Part shown: positions 44,369-52,462 of the stretch, in pieces
Numbering within the stretch: the stretch's first letter is position 1
How the letters are laid out: every line of letters begins with the position of its first letter
Notes under the pieces: generated by a model
Told to the model about the DNA's origin: nothing
Databases searched by the model: none
What the model saw: the letters and a program-made list of their open reading frames with translations, nothing else
Program-made: the position numbers and the translations under genes
DNA from: Bradyrhizobium paxllaeri
GTDB taxonomy: Bacteria > Pseudomonadota > Alphaproteobacteria > Rhizobiales > Xanthobacteraceae
Length of the DNA: 64,000 nt
Assembly (NCBI RefSeq): GCF_001693515.2
Contig: NZ_CP042968.1
Location: 4,712,001-4,776,000 of the forward strand
Direction of reading: 5' to 3'

Positions 44369-45637
44369 ATGGCGTATGCGGCGACAGCCGGGGATTCCCT
44401 ATCATCGACGACGGCCGCGCCCGGCGTGCTGGCGCTGCAGCGCGCGCTGGTGTGGCTGGTCGGGGCATCCGGCGCCATCGTCTTCATTGAACCTTCGCCC
44501 TATGAGCTGGCGACGCTTGCCGCCACCGTGGTCTTCTTCGCAACCGGCTTGCGGATGCGGCTGGTGTTCGTGCCGCTGCTGCTGCTCCTGTTCCTGGTCA
44601 ATATCGGCTACAGCATCAGCGCGGTCGCCGTCATGGACCGTCCCAATGTCCCAAACTGGATCGCGACCTCCTGGTACATGGCGATCACGGTCATCCTCTT
44701 CGCGATGGTCATCTCGGAGGACACGACAGTGCGGCTCGACATGCTCCGTCGCGGCCTGGTCGTCGGCGCTGTGATTGCGTCGCTCGCGGGCATCGCCGGC
44801 TACTTCAATCTCGTCCCCGGCGGGCGCGACCTGCTGACGCTGTATGACCGCGCCCGCGGCACGTTCAAGGATCCCAACGTGTACGGCGCGTTCCTGATCC
44901 TGCCGGCGCTGCTCGCGCTGCAAAGCGTCGTCACGGACAAGATCGGTAAGGCGCTCCGCAGCGCGATGGCGTTCGGCATCATATCGCTGGCTATCCTGCT
45001 TTCGTTTTCGCGCGCCGCCTGGGGCCAACTGATTGTTACGGCCGCCGTTATGCTCGCGCTGATGGTGCTGACCAGCCGTTCGCAGGCGCAGCGCTCCCGG
45101 ATCATCGTAATCGCGCTCGTCGCCGCCGTCATCGCGGCGGCGCTGGTCGCAGTGCTGCTATCGCTCGATTCGGTCGCGCAGCTATTCAAGCAGCGCGCCA
45201 GCTTCGATCAGAGCTACGACGGAGGCCGCTTCGGCCGTTTCGGCCGGCATGTCCTCGGCGCCGAGATGGCGCTTGGGCTGCCATTCGGCATCGGCCCGCT
45301 GCAGTTCAACCGCTTCTTTCCCGAAGACACCCACAATTCCTACCTGAACGCGTTCATGTCGGGCGGCTGGCTCTCCGGCGTCTGCTATCCGGCGCTGGTC
45401 TTCGTCACGGTGCTGACGAGCTTCCGCTACGTCTTCGTCCGCGTGCCCTGGCAGCCGATCTATCTGGCCATCTTCGCGGCCTTCCTCGGCACGGTCGGCG
45501 AGAGCTTCATCATCGATACCGACCACTGGCGGCATTTCTGGCTGATGCTGGGCACGATGTGGGGCATGTTCGTCGCGGCCGAACGCTGGAATGCCGACAA
45601 CGATCCGGTACTCATGGCGGCCGCGAAACCGTCCTAG
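44369..45637 (+). CDS. O-antigen ligase/polymerase-like membrane protein (Wzy/ExoQ type)
   Basis: The 422-residue protein has about ten membrane helices and the large Wzy_C-type loop, with the conserved RARGTFKDPNVYGAFLILPA and SRAAWGQLIVTAAVMLALMV in the middle and PEDTHNSYLNAFMSGGWLSG near the C-terminus. It should polymerise the exopolysaccharide repeat unit at the periplasmic face, in step with the Wzz-like protein. Wzx-type flippase is not found in the window. Its stop codon overlaps that of the convergent MarR gene in a single CTAG. Confidence 0.88.
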   Translation: MAYAATAGDSLSSTTAAPGVLALQRALVWLVGASGAIVFIEPSPYELATLAATVVFFATGLRMRLVFVPLLLLLFLVNIGYSISAVAVMDRPNVPNWIATSWYMAITVILFAMVISEDTTVRLDMLRRGLVVGAVIASLAGIAGYFNLVPGGRDLLTLYDRARGTFKDPNVYGAFLILPALLALQSVVTDKIGKALRSAMAFGIISLAILLSFSRAAWGQLIVTAAVMLALMVLTSRSQAQRSRIIVIALVAAVIAAALVAVLLSLDSVAQLFKQRASFDQSYDGGRFGRFGRHVLGAEMALGLPFGIGPLQFNRFFPEDTHNSYLNAFMSGGWLSGVCYPALVFVTVLTSFRYVFVRVPWQPIYLAIFAAFLGTVGESFIIDTDHWRHFWLMLGTMWGMFVAAERWNADNDPVLMAAAKPS

Positions 45638-46152
45638 GACCGCTTGCCCTTCTTTGCGGGCTTTGGCTTCGGCGCCTCGACCATCGACTTCAGTTCTTCG
45701 GTCGCCGCAAGCATCGTCTCATAGCCCCTGGTCGCGAACTCCAGCAGCAATTTCAACTCGGCGTCCGAATAGGACTCCCAGAGTTTGACCATGCCGCGAT
45801 GCATGTGTTCGTAGAACCGCCCGATCCTGGCGAGGTTCTCCGGCACGATGGCGATGAACACCTTGCGGCGATCGGCAGGATCACGCTCGCGGCGGACAAG
45901 GCCCGCTTTCTCCAGCCGGTCGACGACGCCGGTAATGGCGCCGGTGGTCAACCCGGTCACCTCGGCGAGCCGCCCGGCCGTCACCCGGCCTTCCAGGTTG
46001 AGGAAGTCGAGACATTCGAGGTCGGAGCCTGAAATTCCGACCGTATTGGCCACCGTTTGCCCGAAAATGACGCCCTGCGCCGACGAGCGCCGCAGCGCGT
46101 GTTCGAGTTCCTGCATCAGCGCAGCCCGCGCCTTCGCCCTTGACAAAGCCAA
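45634..46152 (-). CDS. MarR family transcriptional regulator
   Basis: The 172-residue protein is a winged-helix MarR regulator: NTVGISGSDLECLDFLNLEG, RVTAGRLAEVTGLTTGAITG, VVDRLEKAGLVRRERDPADR and RKVFIAIVPENLARIGRFYE (wing), with helices for dimerisation and a basic Lys/Pro tail (PKPKPAKKGKRS). The start is a TTG at 46152 after AGAGAGGG. It is divergent from the flavin monooxygenase and a perfect palindrome lies between them, so it probably represses both. Confidence 0.9.
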   Translation of the reverse strand: MALSRAKARAALMQELEHALRRSSAQGVIFGQTVANTVGISGSDLECLDFLNLEGRVTAGRLAEVTGLTTGAITGVVDRLEKAGLVRRERDPADRRKVFIAIVPENLARIGRFYEHMHRGMVKLWESYSDAELKLLLEFATRGYETMLAATEELKSMVEAPKPKPAKKGKRS

Positions 46153-46173
46153 CCCTCTCTCTTAGTCGATATG

Positions 46174-46192
46174 TATCTTAGTAACTAAGATA
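46174..46192. promoter_or_regulatory. Predicted MarR operator
   Basis: TATCTTAG-taa-CTAAGATA is a perfect 8-bp inverted repeat (19 bp in all) in the 88-nt gap between the MarR gene and the monooxygenase gene. Length, AT-rich character and spacing fit MarR-family operators. It lies 22 nt from the MarR start and 49 nt from the monooxygenase start. Confidence 0.72.
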
Positions 46193-46240
46193 ATTAGCGA
46201 CTGTACGTTCCTATCACTTCACGCACGCATGGAGCAAGGC

Positions 46241-47449
46241 ATGAGCGGACGCCCCACAGGACGACCCAAGGCGCTAGTCATCGGCGGCGGCATCGCAGGG
46301 CCAGTGACGGCGATCTTCCTGAAGAAGGCCGGCATCGGCGCCGAGCTGTTCGAGGCGTGGCCCTATTCGACCGGCATCGGAGGTGGCCTGCAGATCGCGC
46401 CGAACGGCATGCATGTGCTGGCCGAGATCGGCTTGGCCGATGAGATGATCCGTCGCGGATCGATCGCGGAATCCTTCGATTTCCATTCCCAATCCGGCGC
46501 CCGCCTCTGTTCGGTCAACCAGAACATGCGGCAGCGCTTCGGCCAGCCGGCAGTGAACATGTGCCGCGCCACGCTGAACGAAATGCTGATCAACAAGGCC
46601 TGGTGCGAGAACGTTGAACTGCGTTTCGAGAAGCGGCTGGTCGCCATCGAGGATCGCGCCGACAGGCCGGTGGTTGCGCATTTCGCCGACGGCACCATGG
46701 CCGAGGGCGATTTCGTGATCGGGGCCGATGGCGTGCACTCGGCGGTGCGGGCGCATGTGATTCCGGATGGCCCAAAACCGTTCGACACCGGGCTGATCGG
46801 CTTCGGTGGCTTCGTCCCGCGCACGGCGATCGCAGATGCGCCGATCGGCCAACGCGTGGTGACGACCTTTGGGCAGAGCGGTTTCTTCGGCTACGGCTTT
46901 TGCAGCTCCGATGAGAACGACAGCGTGATGTGGTGGAGCACCCAGCCTTCTTCGCACCGCGTCGACGCGACGGCGTTTCGCGCCATGAGCCAGGACGCGA
47001 TCAAGCGGCATTTGCTCGATTTCCATGCCGGCTGGCACGATCCGATACCGCGGATTCTGGACGCGGCCGAAAATATCGTGGTGACGGCGACGCTCGACGT
47101 TGCGACGCTGCCGACATGGTCGCGCCAGCGCACGCTCCTGATCGGCGACGCCGCGCACGCCACCAGCCCGCACGCCGGCCAGGGCGCCTCGCTCGCGCTC
47201 GAAGACGCCATGCGGCTCGGCCGGCTGATGCAGGACAAGCAGGAGCTTGGCCTGACCTTCCAGCGATTCGAGACCGAACGCCGCCCCCGCGCCGAGAAGA
47301 TCGTCGCGCTGGCCCGCCGCAACGGCAACAGCAAGCGCGAGTTCAGCGCCACCGGCGCATGGATTCGCGATCGTATGTTGAAGCTGCTGTTGCCGATCAC
47401 GGCCAAGGGAATGGACTGGATGTACGCTTACGATCCGCGGGCGGCGTAG
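46241..47449 (+). CDS. FAD-dependent monooxygenase (salicylate hydroxylase-like)
   Basis: The 402-residue protein is a class A flavoprotein monooxygenase: ALVIGGGIAGPVTAIFLKKA (FAD), ADFAEG-type DG motif VIGADGVHSAVRAHV and LLIGDAAHATSPHAGQGASL (FAD ribityl, GD motif). It would hydroxylate an aromatic or similar ring with NAD(P)H and O2. The ATG at 46241 has GGAG 6 nt upstream; ATG 46229 is the alternative. The substrate is not shown by neighbours; the MarR regulator suggests induction by an aromatic compound. Confidence 0.9.
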   Translation: MSGRPTGRPKALVIGGGIAGPVTAIFLKKAGIGAELFEAWPYSTGIGGGLQIAPNGMHVLAEIGLADEMIRRGSIAESFDFHSQSGARLCSVNQNMRQRFGQPAVNMCRATLNEMLINKAWCENVELRFEKRLVAIEDRADRPVVAHFADGTMAEGDFVIGADGVHSAVRAHVIPDGPKPFDTGLIGFGGFVPRTAIADAPIGQRVVTTFGQSGFFGYGFCSSDENDSVMWWSTQPSSHRVDATAFRAMSQDAIKRHLLDFHAGWHDPIPRILDAAENIVVTATLDVATLPTWSRQRTLLIGDAAHATSPHAGQGASLALEDAMRLGRLMQDKQELGLTFQRFETERRPRAEKIVALARRNGNSKREFSATGAWIRDRMLKLLLPITAKGMDWMYAYDPRAA

Positions 47450-47467
47450 CGGTCGCGACGCGGTGGC

Positions 47468-47559
47468 GTAGGGTGGACAAAGGCGCGCAAGCGCCGTGCC
47501 CACCATCTATCCACGACCGCGCCCGTGATGGTGGGCACGCTGCGCTTTGCCCACCCTAC
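47468..47559. repeat. Palindromic intergenic repeat, family C, copy 2
   Basis: Arms gtagggtggacaaaggcgcg and cgctttgcccaccctac flank cgtgcccaccatc / gatggtgggcacg. It starts 18 nt after the monooxygenase stop and its right end overlaps the TAG stop of the reductase gene at 47556-47558. Confidence 0.88.
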
Positions 47560-48734
47560 GATTCAACCGTGAACGTCAGGCCCGCGTGATCGACCAGGCG
47601 CTTGATCAGCTTGTGCTGCATCGCTGCGCCCGGCGTCCAGAAGCCGGCCGGCACGTCAGGCGTATCGCGCAGCAGGCAGATCGCGCATTCGGAAATCATC
47701 TTCGAGGTCGAGCCGTAGCCGGGATCGCGATCGCCCTTCACCGCGGCGCGGACCTGCCGGCCGTCGGGCGCAATCGCGACATAAAGCAGATCGTAGAGCC
47801 CGTTCTCGCGCTCTTCCTTTGACGGCCCCTCGCCTGGCTTCGGCGCGTTGGGGCCGGTCTTTTCGGTGTTGGCCGCCATCACCAGCTTGGCGTTGGCCTC
47901 GCCCTTCTCGCCGGGCCCGGTCAGCACCATCTCGTCATAGATGAAGTCGCGGCCGTACGGGAAGCCCATCAGCATGTTGGAGCGGTGGACGTTGCGCGTG
48001 TTGATCAGGGCCATCATGAACGGCGCCGTCCAGGATTGCATGTCTTCTTCGTAAGCGGGCTTGTTACCGCGCGGCTGCTTCGGGCCGGTGAAGCCCGGCG
48101 TCAGCGCGAATGGATCATTGAGGATGGCGACCAGGCTGAGATCTTTGGCGACCGCGTCGAAGGTCGCCTTGGCGCTCGCCGCCGTGCCGCCGGAAAGCGT
48201 GCCGCGCATGTTGCGCACGCGGCCCTTGACGCGCAGTGCCGGCGCGCCGAACGCGCGCTTCGCCTCCTCTTGCACGAAGAACGCGCCGAGTTCGAACGGC
48301 ACGGAATCGAATCCGCAGGAAAACACGATGCGCGCACCGCTCGCCTTCGCCGCGGCCTCGTGCTTGTCGATCATCTGACGCATCCAGATCGGCTCGCCGC
48401 AGAGATCGACATAGTCGGTGCCGACCTCGACGCAGGCTGCGATCAGTTCGTTACCGTAGAGTTGGTACGGACCGACCGTGCTGATGACGCACCTCGCCTG
48501 GCCGACCATCGCCTTCAGCGACGCGGGATCGCCGGCATCGGCCACGATCAGCGGCGTATCCTTGGGCGCACCGATCGCGTCACGGACGGAAGCGAGCTTG
48601 TCCTTGCTGCGCCCGGCCATCGCCCATTTCAGCGTCGCGTCGCCCGTGTAACGCTCGGCGAGATATTCGGCGACGAGCTGGCCGGTGAAGCCGGTGGCGC
48701 CGTAGACGACGATGTCGAATTTCGACGAAGACAT
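47556..48734 (-). CDS. Saccharopine dehydrogenase-like NADP-binding reductase
   Basis: The 392-residue protein starts with a Rossmann motif, FDIVVYGATGFTGQLVAEYL, and belongs to the saccharopine dehydrogenase/trans-acting enoyl reductase group: VISTVGPYQLYGNELIAACV, GTDYVDLCGEPIWMRQMIDK and GARIVFSCGFDSVPFELGAF. Family members include lipid enoyl reductases; the substrate cannot be said. Its stop codon lies within a family C repeat. The next gene upstream on this strand (DUF169) is separated by a family A repeat, so co-transcription is uncertain. Confidence 0.9.
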   Translation of the reverse strand: MSSSKFDIVVYGATGFTGQLVAEYLAERYTGDATLKWAMAGRSKDKLASVRDAIGAPKDTPLIVADAGDPASLKAMVGQARCVISTVGPYQLYGNELIAACVEVGTDYVDLCGEPIWMRQMIDKHEAAAKASGARIVFSCGFDSVPFELGAFFVQEEAKRAFGAPALRVKGRVRNMRGTLSGGTAASAKATFDAVAKDLSLVAILNDPFALTPGFTGPKQPRGNKPAYEEDMQSWTAPFMMALINTRNVHRSNMLMGFPYGRDFIYDEMVLTGPGEKGEANAKLVMAANTEKTGPNAPKPGEGPSKEERENGLYDLLYVAIAPDGRQVRAAVKGDRDPGYGSTSKMISECAICLLRDTPDVPAGFWTPGAAMQHKLIKRLVDHAGLTFTVES

Positions 48735-48771
48735 GAGCGGGGTTTCCTGCAGAAACGCATTTAGGCCCTTT

Positions 48772-48881
48772 TGTCATTGCGAGCTCAGCGAAGCAATCCA
48801 TAATCTCGGCGCGTTGAACTGGATTGCTTCGTCGCGTTGCTCCTTTGCACAAACGCTTCACGTTTGTCGCAGGCAATGACG
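48772..48881. repeat. Palindromic intergenic repeat, family A, copy 3 (with insertion)
   Basis: Arms tgtcattgcgagctcagcga-agcaatcca and tggattgcttcgtcgcgttg...gcaatgac. The right arm is interrupted by a small extra hairpin (caaacgcttcacgtttg). It lies 7 nt from the DUF169 stop and 37 nt upstream of the reductase start. Confidence 0.8.
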
Positions 48882-48888
48882 GTTGCGC

Positions 48889-49674
48889 CTATTTCTTCCC
48901 GTACGACACGCCCATTCCGGCGCGCACGTCGGCCTGGATGCCGTAGGGCGCGATCGGATAGCGCAGGCCGTTCTTTGCGAGTTGCTTCATCCCCACAATG
49001 GCCTTGGCGAGATGCTCCGGCTTGAGCGCCATCAGCATCTCCTCGTCGGGCACGCCGCCATAGCGCCGCTCGGCAAAGCACGGCAGCGACAGGCTCGGCT
49101 CGCCGGTCTTCAGCGCCCTGCCCCAGGAATCGGCGCAGGCGGTCTCGCCGACCACGCCCCATTCGAACTTCTTGTAACCGGTATATTGCAGGCCGTTGAT
49201 GAGAATAATCATCTGCCCGGGCGTGGCGTAGACCAGACAAATATCCGGCGGGTTGAGCCGGCCGCTGGTGAGCGGGCTCACCGCCATCGCCTGGTATTGA
49301 CCGAACGGCACGACATCGAGCGCTTCCTGACGCTTGCGCGCGTCCTCCGCCGTGCCGTGCCAGACGCCGACGTAGTTTTCACCGGCGAGCCACTTTTCGT
49401 CCCTTGGCGCCAGACCGATCACGGCGCGGCATTGCGCGCCGACGAGATCTTCGCCGGTGATACCGACGGTCCAGCCGAGCCGCGAAGCCATGCTGACGAT
49501 CTGGTCGGTGGTATGCACCGCCGAGGGACGCCGGATTTTCGGGATCGCGGTCATCTCCTCGACGCTGGCAAACATCTTGATGCCGATCACCGTCGTCTTC
49601 AGCCGGAGCAGGCTGTTCAGATCGGCCACCATGCCGGCCAGATCGAACGCTTCCGGCGGTGTCTGCTGTTGCAT
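48889..49674 (-). CDS. DUF169 family protein
   Basis: The 261-residue protein has DUF169 features: LLRLKTTVIGIKMFASVEE near the N-terminus, a Cys in GEDLVGAQCRAVIGLAP, LNPPDICLVYATPGQMIILI, GETACADSWGRALKTGEPSL and LPCFAERRYGGVPDEEMLMAL. Three or more conserved Cys suggest a metal or redox site (inference). The family has no agreed function. ATG 49674 is chosen; the frame starts five codons earlier. Cytoplasmic. It is on the same strand as the reductase downstream, with a repeat between. Confidence 0.86.
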   Translation of the reverse strand: MQQQTPPEAFDLAGMVADLNSLLRLKTTVIGIKMFASVEEMTAIPKIRRPSAVHTTDQIVSMASRLGWTVGITGEDLVGAQCRAVIGLAPRDEKWLAGENYVGVWHGTAEDARKRQEALDVVPFGQYQAMAVSPLTSGRLNPPDICLVYATPGQMIILINGLQYTGYKKFEWGVVGETACADSWGRALKTGEPSLSLPCFAERRYGGVPDEEMLMALKPEHLAKAIVGMKQLAKNGLRYPIAPYGIQADVRAGMGVSYGKK

Positions 49675-49745
49675 GCCGTCAACTCCCAAATCAGCGCGCT
49701 GAACGGCGCCTGCATCTCGATTGTAGCCCGGCCGGTTGCCCGCTT

Positions 49746-50552
49746 CTACTTCGATGCTGGCCCCGGCAGCAGATCATCGATCTTGCCGGTGGCGCGGTAG
49801 GCAATGAGCCCCATCCATTCGCGTACCGCCATGTCCACCCGTCCCAGCCCGTCCAGAGCGACGTTGGTGAAATTCAGCACGTCCGCGCGCTTCCCGACGC
49901 GCCAGTCGACGGGATAGGGTTCGACTGCAAATCCCGCCTTCCTGAACAGGCCGACCGATCGCGGCATATGGAACGCCGACGTCACCAGCAGCCAGCGCTC
50001 GCCGTCCTTCGGCGCAAGCAGCGCCTTGGAGAATTCCGCGTTCTCCTGCGTGTTGCGCGAAGCCCTCTCCATGATCAGCCGCGATTTGTCGATGCCGAGG
50101 CTCTCGAAAATGGTGCCGGCGAAATCAGCTTCCCTGGCATCGTTCGAAATCAGTTTCGCGCTGCCGCCGGAAAATACGATGCGCGCCTTCGGATAGCGGT
50201 GAGCCAGCGCCGCGGCCGCGATCATGCGGTCGGGCGAGCTGCGCACCACCGGCGTATCATGCGCAACGGAAAGATCTGCCTCGATCGATCCGCCAAGCAC
50301 GATGATGCCGTCAGGCGGCGCCGCGCTGCCGGCTTCCCATGGCGGAAAGCGCTGCTCCAGCGGATAGAGCAGCAGGTTCCCGAGCGGCGACAGCCCGCAA
50401 ATGATCAGCAGCAGAACGGCTGCGATCACCAGCTTGCGGCCGAGCGATGCAAAGCGGGTAAACATCAGGATGGCGCCGACGAAGCCCATGCCGATCAGAA
50501 AATTCGTCGGCAACAGCAGGAAGCCGATCGTCTTGGAGAGGGCAAAAAACAA
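49746..50552 (-). CDS. YdcF/ElyC (DUF218) family protein
   Basis: The 268-residue protein has two N-terminal membrane helices (about 5-30 and 40-60), then a DUF218 domain: DGIIVLGGSIEADLSVAHDT, YPKARIVFSGGSAKLISNDA, SRNTQENAEFSKALL and LLVTSAFHMPRSVGLFRKAG. Relatives (ElyC, SanA, YdcF) affect envelope and undecaprenyl-phosphate metabolism. The start is a TTG at 50552 after AGAGGCTTCCC. The gap to DUF169 is 71 nt on the same strand. Confidence 0.88.
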   Translation of the reverse strand: MFFALSKTIGFLLLPTNFLIGMGFVGAILMFTRFASLGRKLVIAAVLLLIICGLSPLGNLLLYPLEQRFPPWEAGSAAPPDGIIVLGGSIEADLSVAHDTPVVRSSPDRMIAAAALAHRYPKARIVFSGGSAKLISNDAREADFAGTIFESLGIDKSRLIMERASRNTQENAEFSKALLAPKDGERWLLVTSAFHMPRSVGLFRKAGFAVEPYPVDWRVGKRADVLNFTNVALDGLGRVDMAVREWMGLIAYRATGKIDDLLPGPASK

Positions 50553-50619
50553 GGGAAGCCTCTGAGAATGTCTGGTACAGCGTCATACGACGCCATTACA
50601 GCAATCAAAAGCCCTCCTC

Positions 50620-51561
50620 ATGTCCCACCATCACCTGCATTCCAGCCCCGAAACCTGCCATTGGGGCTTCTTCGAAGCCAAATTGAAATCGGTCCTGACC
50701 ATCGCCAGCGGCGATGAAGTCACGATCGACACCGTGACCGGCGGTCCGGACGTGGTACCGGACCGAAACAAGTTTCACGTCCCTCCCGAGCTTGCTGACA
50801 TTCACGCGCGAAGCGAGCGCATGCTGCCCGGCCACATTCTCACCGGGCCGGTCGCTGTGGAAGGCGCGGAGCCCGGCGATGTTCTGGAGGTCGACATCAT
50901 CGACGTCCAGCTCCGGCAGGACTGGGGCTACAATCTGATCCGTCCGCTGGCGGGCACCCTGCCCGACGATTTCCACGAGACGCGAATCCTGAACATTCCG
51001 CTCGATCGCGACCGGATGGTCGGCCGGATGCCGTGGGGGCTCGATCTGCCGCTCAAGCCGTTCTTCGGCGTGATGGGCGTGGCGCCGCCGCCCGCCTGGG
51101 GCCGCATCACCTCGCTGATCCCGCGCGCGATGGGCGGCAATCTCGACAACAAGGAACTCGGCGCCGGTGCCAAACTGTATCTGCCGGTGTTCGTGCCGGG
51201 CGCGCTGTTCTCCTGCGGCGACGGCCATGGTGTGCAGGGCGATGGCGAAGTCTGCGTCACCGCCATCGAGACCGCGCTGCAGGGCCGCTTCCGCCTGACG
51301 CTGCGCAAGGATCTGCGGCTCAGCTATCCCCGCGCCGAAACGTCAGATCATTACATGACGATGGCGATGGACCCCGATCTCGATCAATGCGTGGTGCGGG
51401 CGCTGCGCGACATGATCGTGCTGCTCGGCGAGAAGCGCAATCTGTCGCGTGAGGACGCCTACACGCTCTGCAGCCTCGCTGCCGATCTGCGCGTGACGCA
51501 GACGGTGAACGGCTCCAAGGGCATCCACTGCATGATCGCGAAGGCGGTCGTGCACGGGTGA
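50620..51561 (+). CDS. Acetamidase/formamidase family protein
   Basis: The 313-residue protein matches the FmdA_AmdA family: HTxxW-like GFFEAKLKSVLTIASGDEV, ERMLPGHILTGPVAVEGAEP, GDVLEVDIIDVQLRQDWGYN, PFFGVMGVAPPPAWGRITSL, LPVFVPGALFSCGDGHGVQG and DGEVCVTAIETALQGRF. These enzymes hydrolyse short amides to ammonia and an acid. It is a single-gene unit divergent from YdcF. No amide transporter is adjacent. Function predicted at family level. Confidence 0.9.
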   Translation: MSHHHLHSSPETCHWGFFEAKLKSVLTIASGDEVTIDTVTGGPDVVPDRNKFHVPPELADIHARSERMLPGHILTGPVAVEGAEPGDVLEVDIIDVQLRQDWGYNLIRPLAGTLPDDFHETRILNIPLDRDRMVGRMPWGLDLPLKPFFGVMGVAPPPAWGRITSLIPRAMGGNLDNKELGAGAKLYLPVFVPGALFSCGDGHGVQGDGEVCVTAIETALQGRFRLTLRKDLRLSYPRAETSDHYMTMAMDPDLDQCVVRALRDMIVLLGEKRNLSREDAYTLCSLAADLRVTQTVNGSKGIHCMIAKAVVHG

Positions 51562-51580
51562 TCGGACGATCTGCGGCGCT

Positions 51581-51928
51581 TCAAAAAGGAGAGCGCAGCT
51601 TCAGCCTGGCGTGAAACAACACGCTGGTCTTTCCGACCAATGCGGTCCCCTGCACCTGCGCGCCATCGGCGGTATATGAACCGGTGAAGCCGCAGGTGAC
51701 TTCGCGGCCGCCGAACAGCGGCAGCGCGCCCGCTGATTTCGTGTGCTCACTGGTAATCAGTTCGCCGCGCCATTTGCCGCGATCAGCGGTGTATGAGCCC
51801 GTGTAATAGAAATACGAGTCGCCGCCGGCGACCTTGCCATCGTGCAGCACGATCACCCCGTGCGCGCGGCCCTGGCCGCCGTCCGTCATCTCGATCTGGA
51901 TGGTGTAGAGGCCGTTCGTTACCGTCAT
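51581..51928 (-). CDS. GrlR-like small regulatory protein
   Basis: The 115-residue protein resembles GrlR: GLYTIQIEMTDGGQGRAHGV, IVLHDGKVAGGDSYFYYTGS and two similar beta blocks ending TADRGKWRGELITSE and TADGAQVQGTALVGK. In enteropathogenic E. coli GrlR restrains the type III secretion activator GrlA; in rhizobia such proteins are common without GrlA. It may be a stand-alone lipocalin-like fold. No type III genes are present here. The family is probable, the regulatory role is not supported. Confidence 0.72.
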   Translation of the reverse strand: MTVTNGLYTIQIEMTDGGQGRAHGVIVLHDGKVAGGDSYFYYTGSYTADRGKWRGELITSEHTKSAGALPLFGGREVTCGFTGSYTADGAQVQGTALVGKTSVLFHARLKLRSPF

Positions 51929-52143
51929 CGCGCCCTAGCCGTCATCCCCGGACATCATCGGCATTCCCACCGGCCGGAAGCAATCAGGAAATAGGCGCAA
52001 GGCTGGATCGTTTCGCCGCGCCTGCCACAGCCGTTAACGGTCGCCGCACGCGGTGCGCTCTAGGCGCGCAGCCAATCCACAAACCCAGCATCCGCTTTTA
52101 GCCCATTTTTTCAAATGGATAGAGAGCTATCCACAAGCCGTTT

Positions 52144-52172
52144 GACTCATGTGTGCAAAACAAAATAGAGTC
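52144..52172 (+). promoter_or_regulatory. Pair of GANTC (CcrM) sites before the ribbon-helix-helix/gcrA-like genes
   Basis: GACTC (52144-52148) and GAGTC (52168-52172) lie 24 nt apart in an AT-rich stretch 47-75 nt upstream of the 66-aa gene. TTGACT overlaps the first site. Methylated GANTC sites guide GcrA in alphaproteobacteria, so these could make the two genes cell-cycle regulated. Confidence 0.45.
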
Positions 52173-52218
52173 TAAATAGATACTTTTCAGTACCCCTTTT
52201 GCACGTTAGCGTTTCGTC

Positions 52219-52419
52219 ATGGCTACAGAAAAAGCCGAAACCGACCGCGTTCCAGTTACGTTGGCACTCTCGACCATCAATTATCTCGAAAGATTGGTGA
52301 GACAGGGCACCCACGGCACCAGCGTTCCCGGCGTCGCTAGAACTTTGATCGAGGAAGGGATTCGGCTCGCCATCAAGGACGGGCTGCTTTCAATCCGCGA
52401 CAACGGCAAGGCGTCCTGA
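52219..52419 (+). CDS. Small ribbon-helix-helix-like protein, 66 aa
   Basis: The 66-residue protein reads RVPVTLALSTINYLERLVRQ, then GTHGTSVPGVARTLIEEGIR, with the beta-strand-then-two-helix look of MetJ/Arc or CopG-like DNA-binding proteins (prediction from pattern only). It ends in a polar tail. The gap to the GcrA-like gene is 43 nt, so they are probably co-transcribed. It might be a DNA-binding partner or an antitoxin, but no toxin is adjacent. Weak ribosome binding site. Confidence 0.6.
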   Translation: MATEKAETDRVPVTLALSTINYLERLVRQGTHGTSVPGVARTLIEEGIRLAIKDGLLSIRDNGKAS

Positions 52420-52462
52420 CGGGAACAACGTGGCGGTTTTCACAGAATGTGGAAACGAGAAC

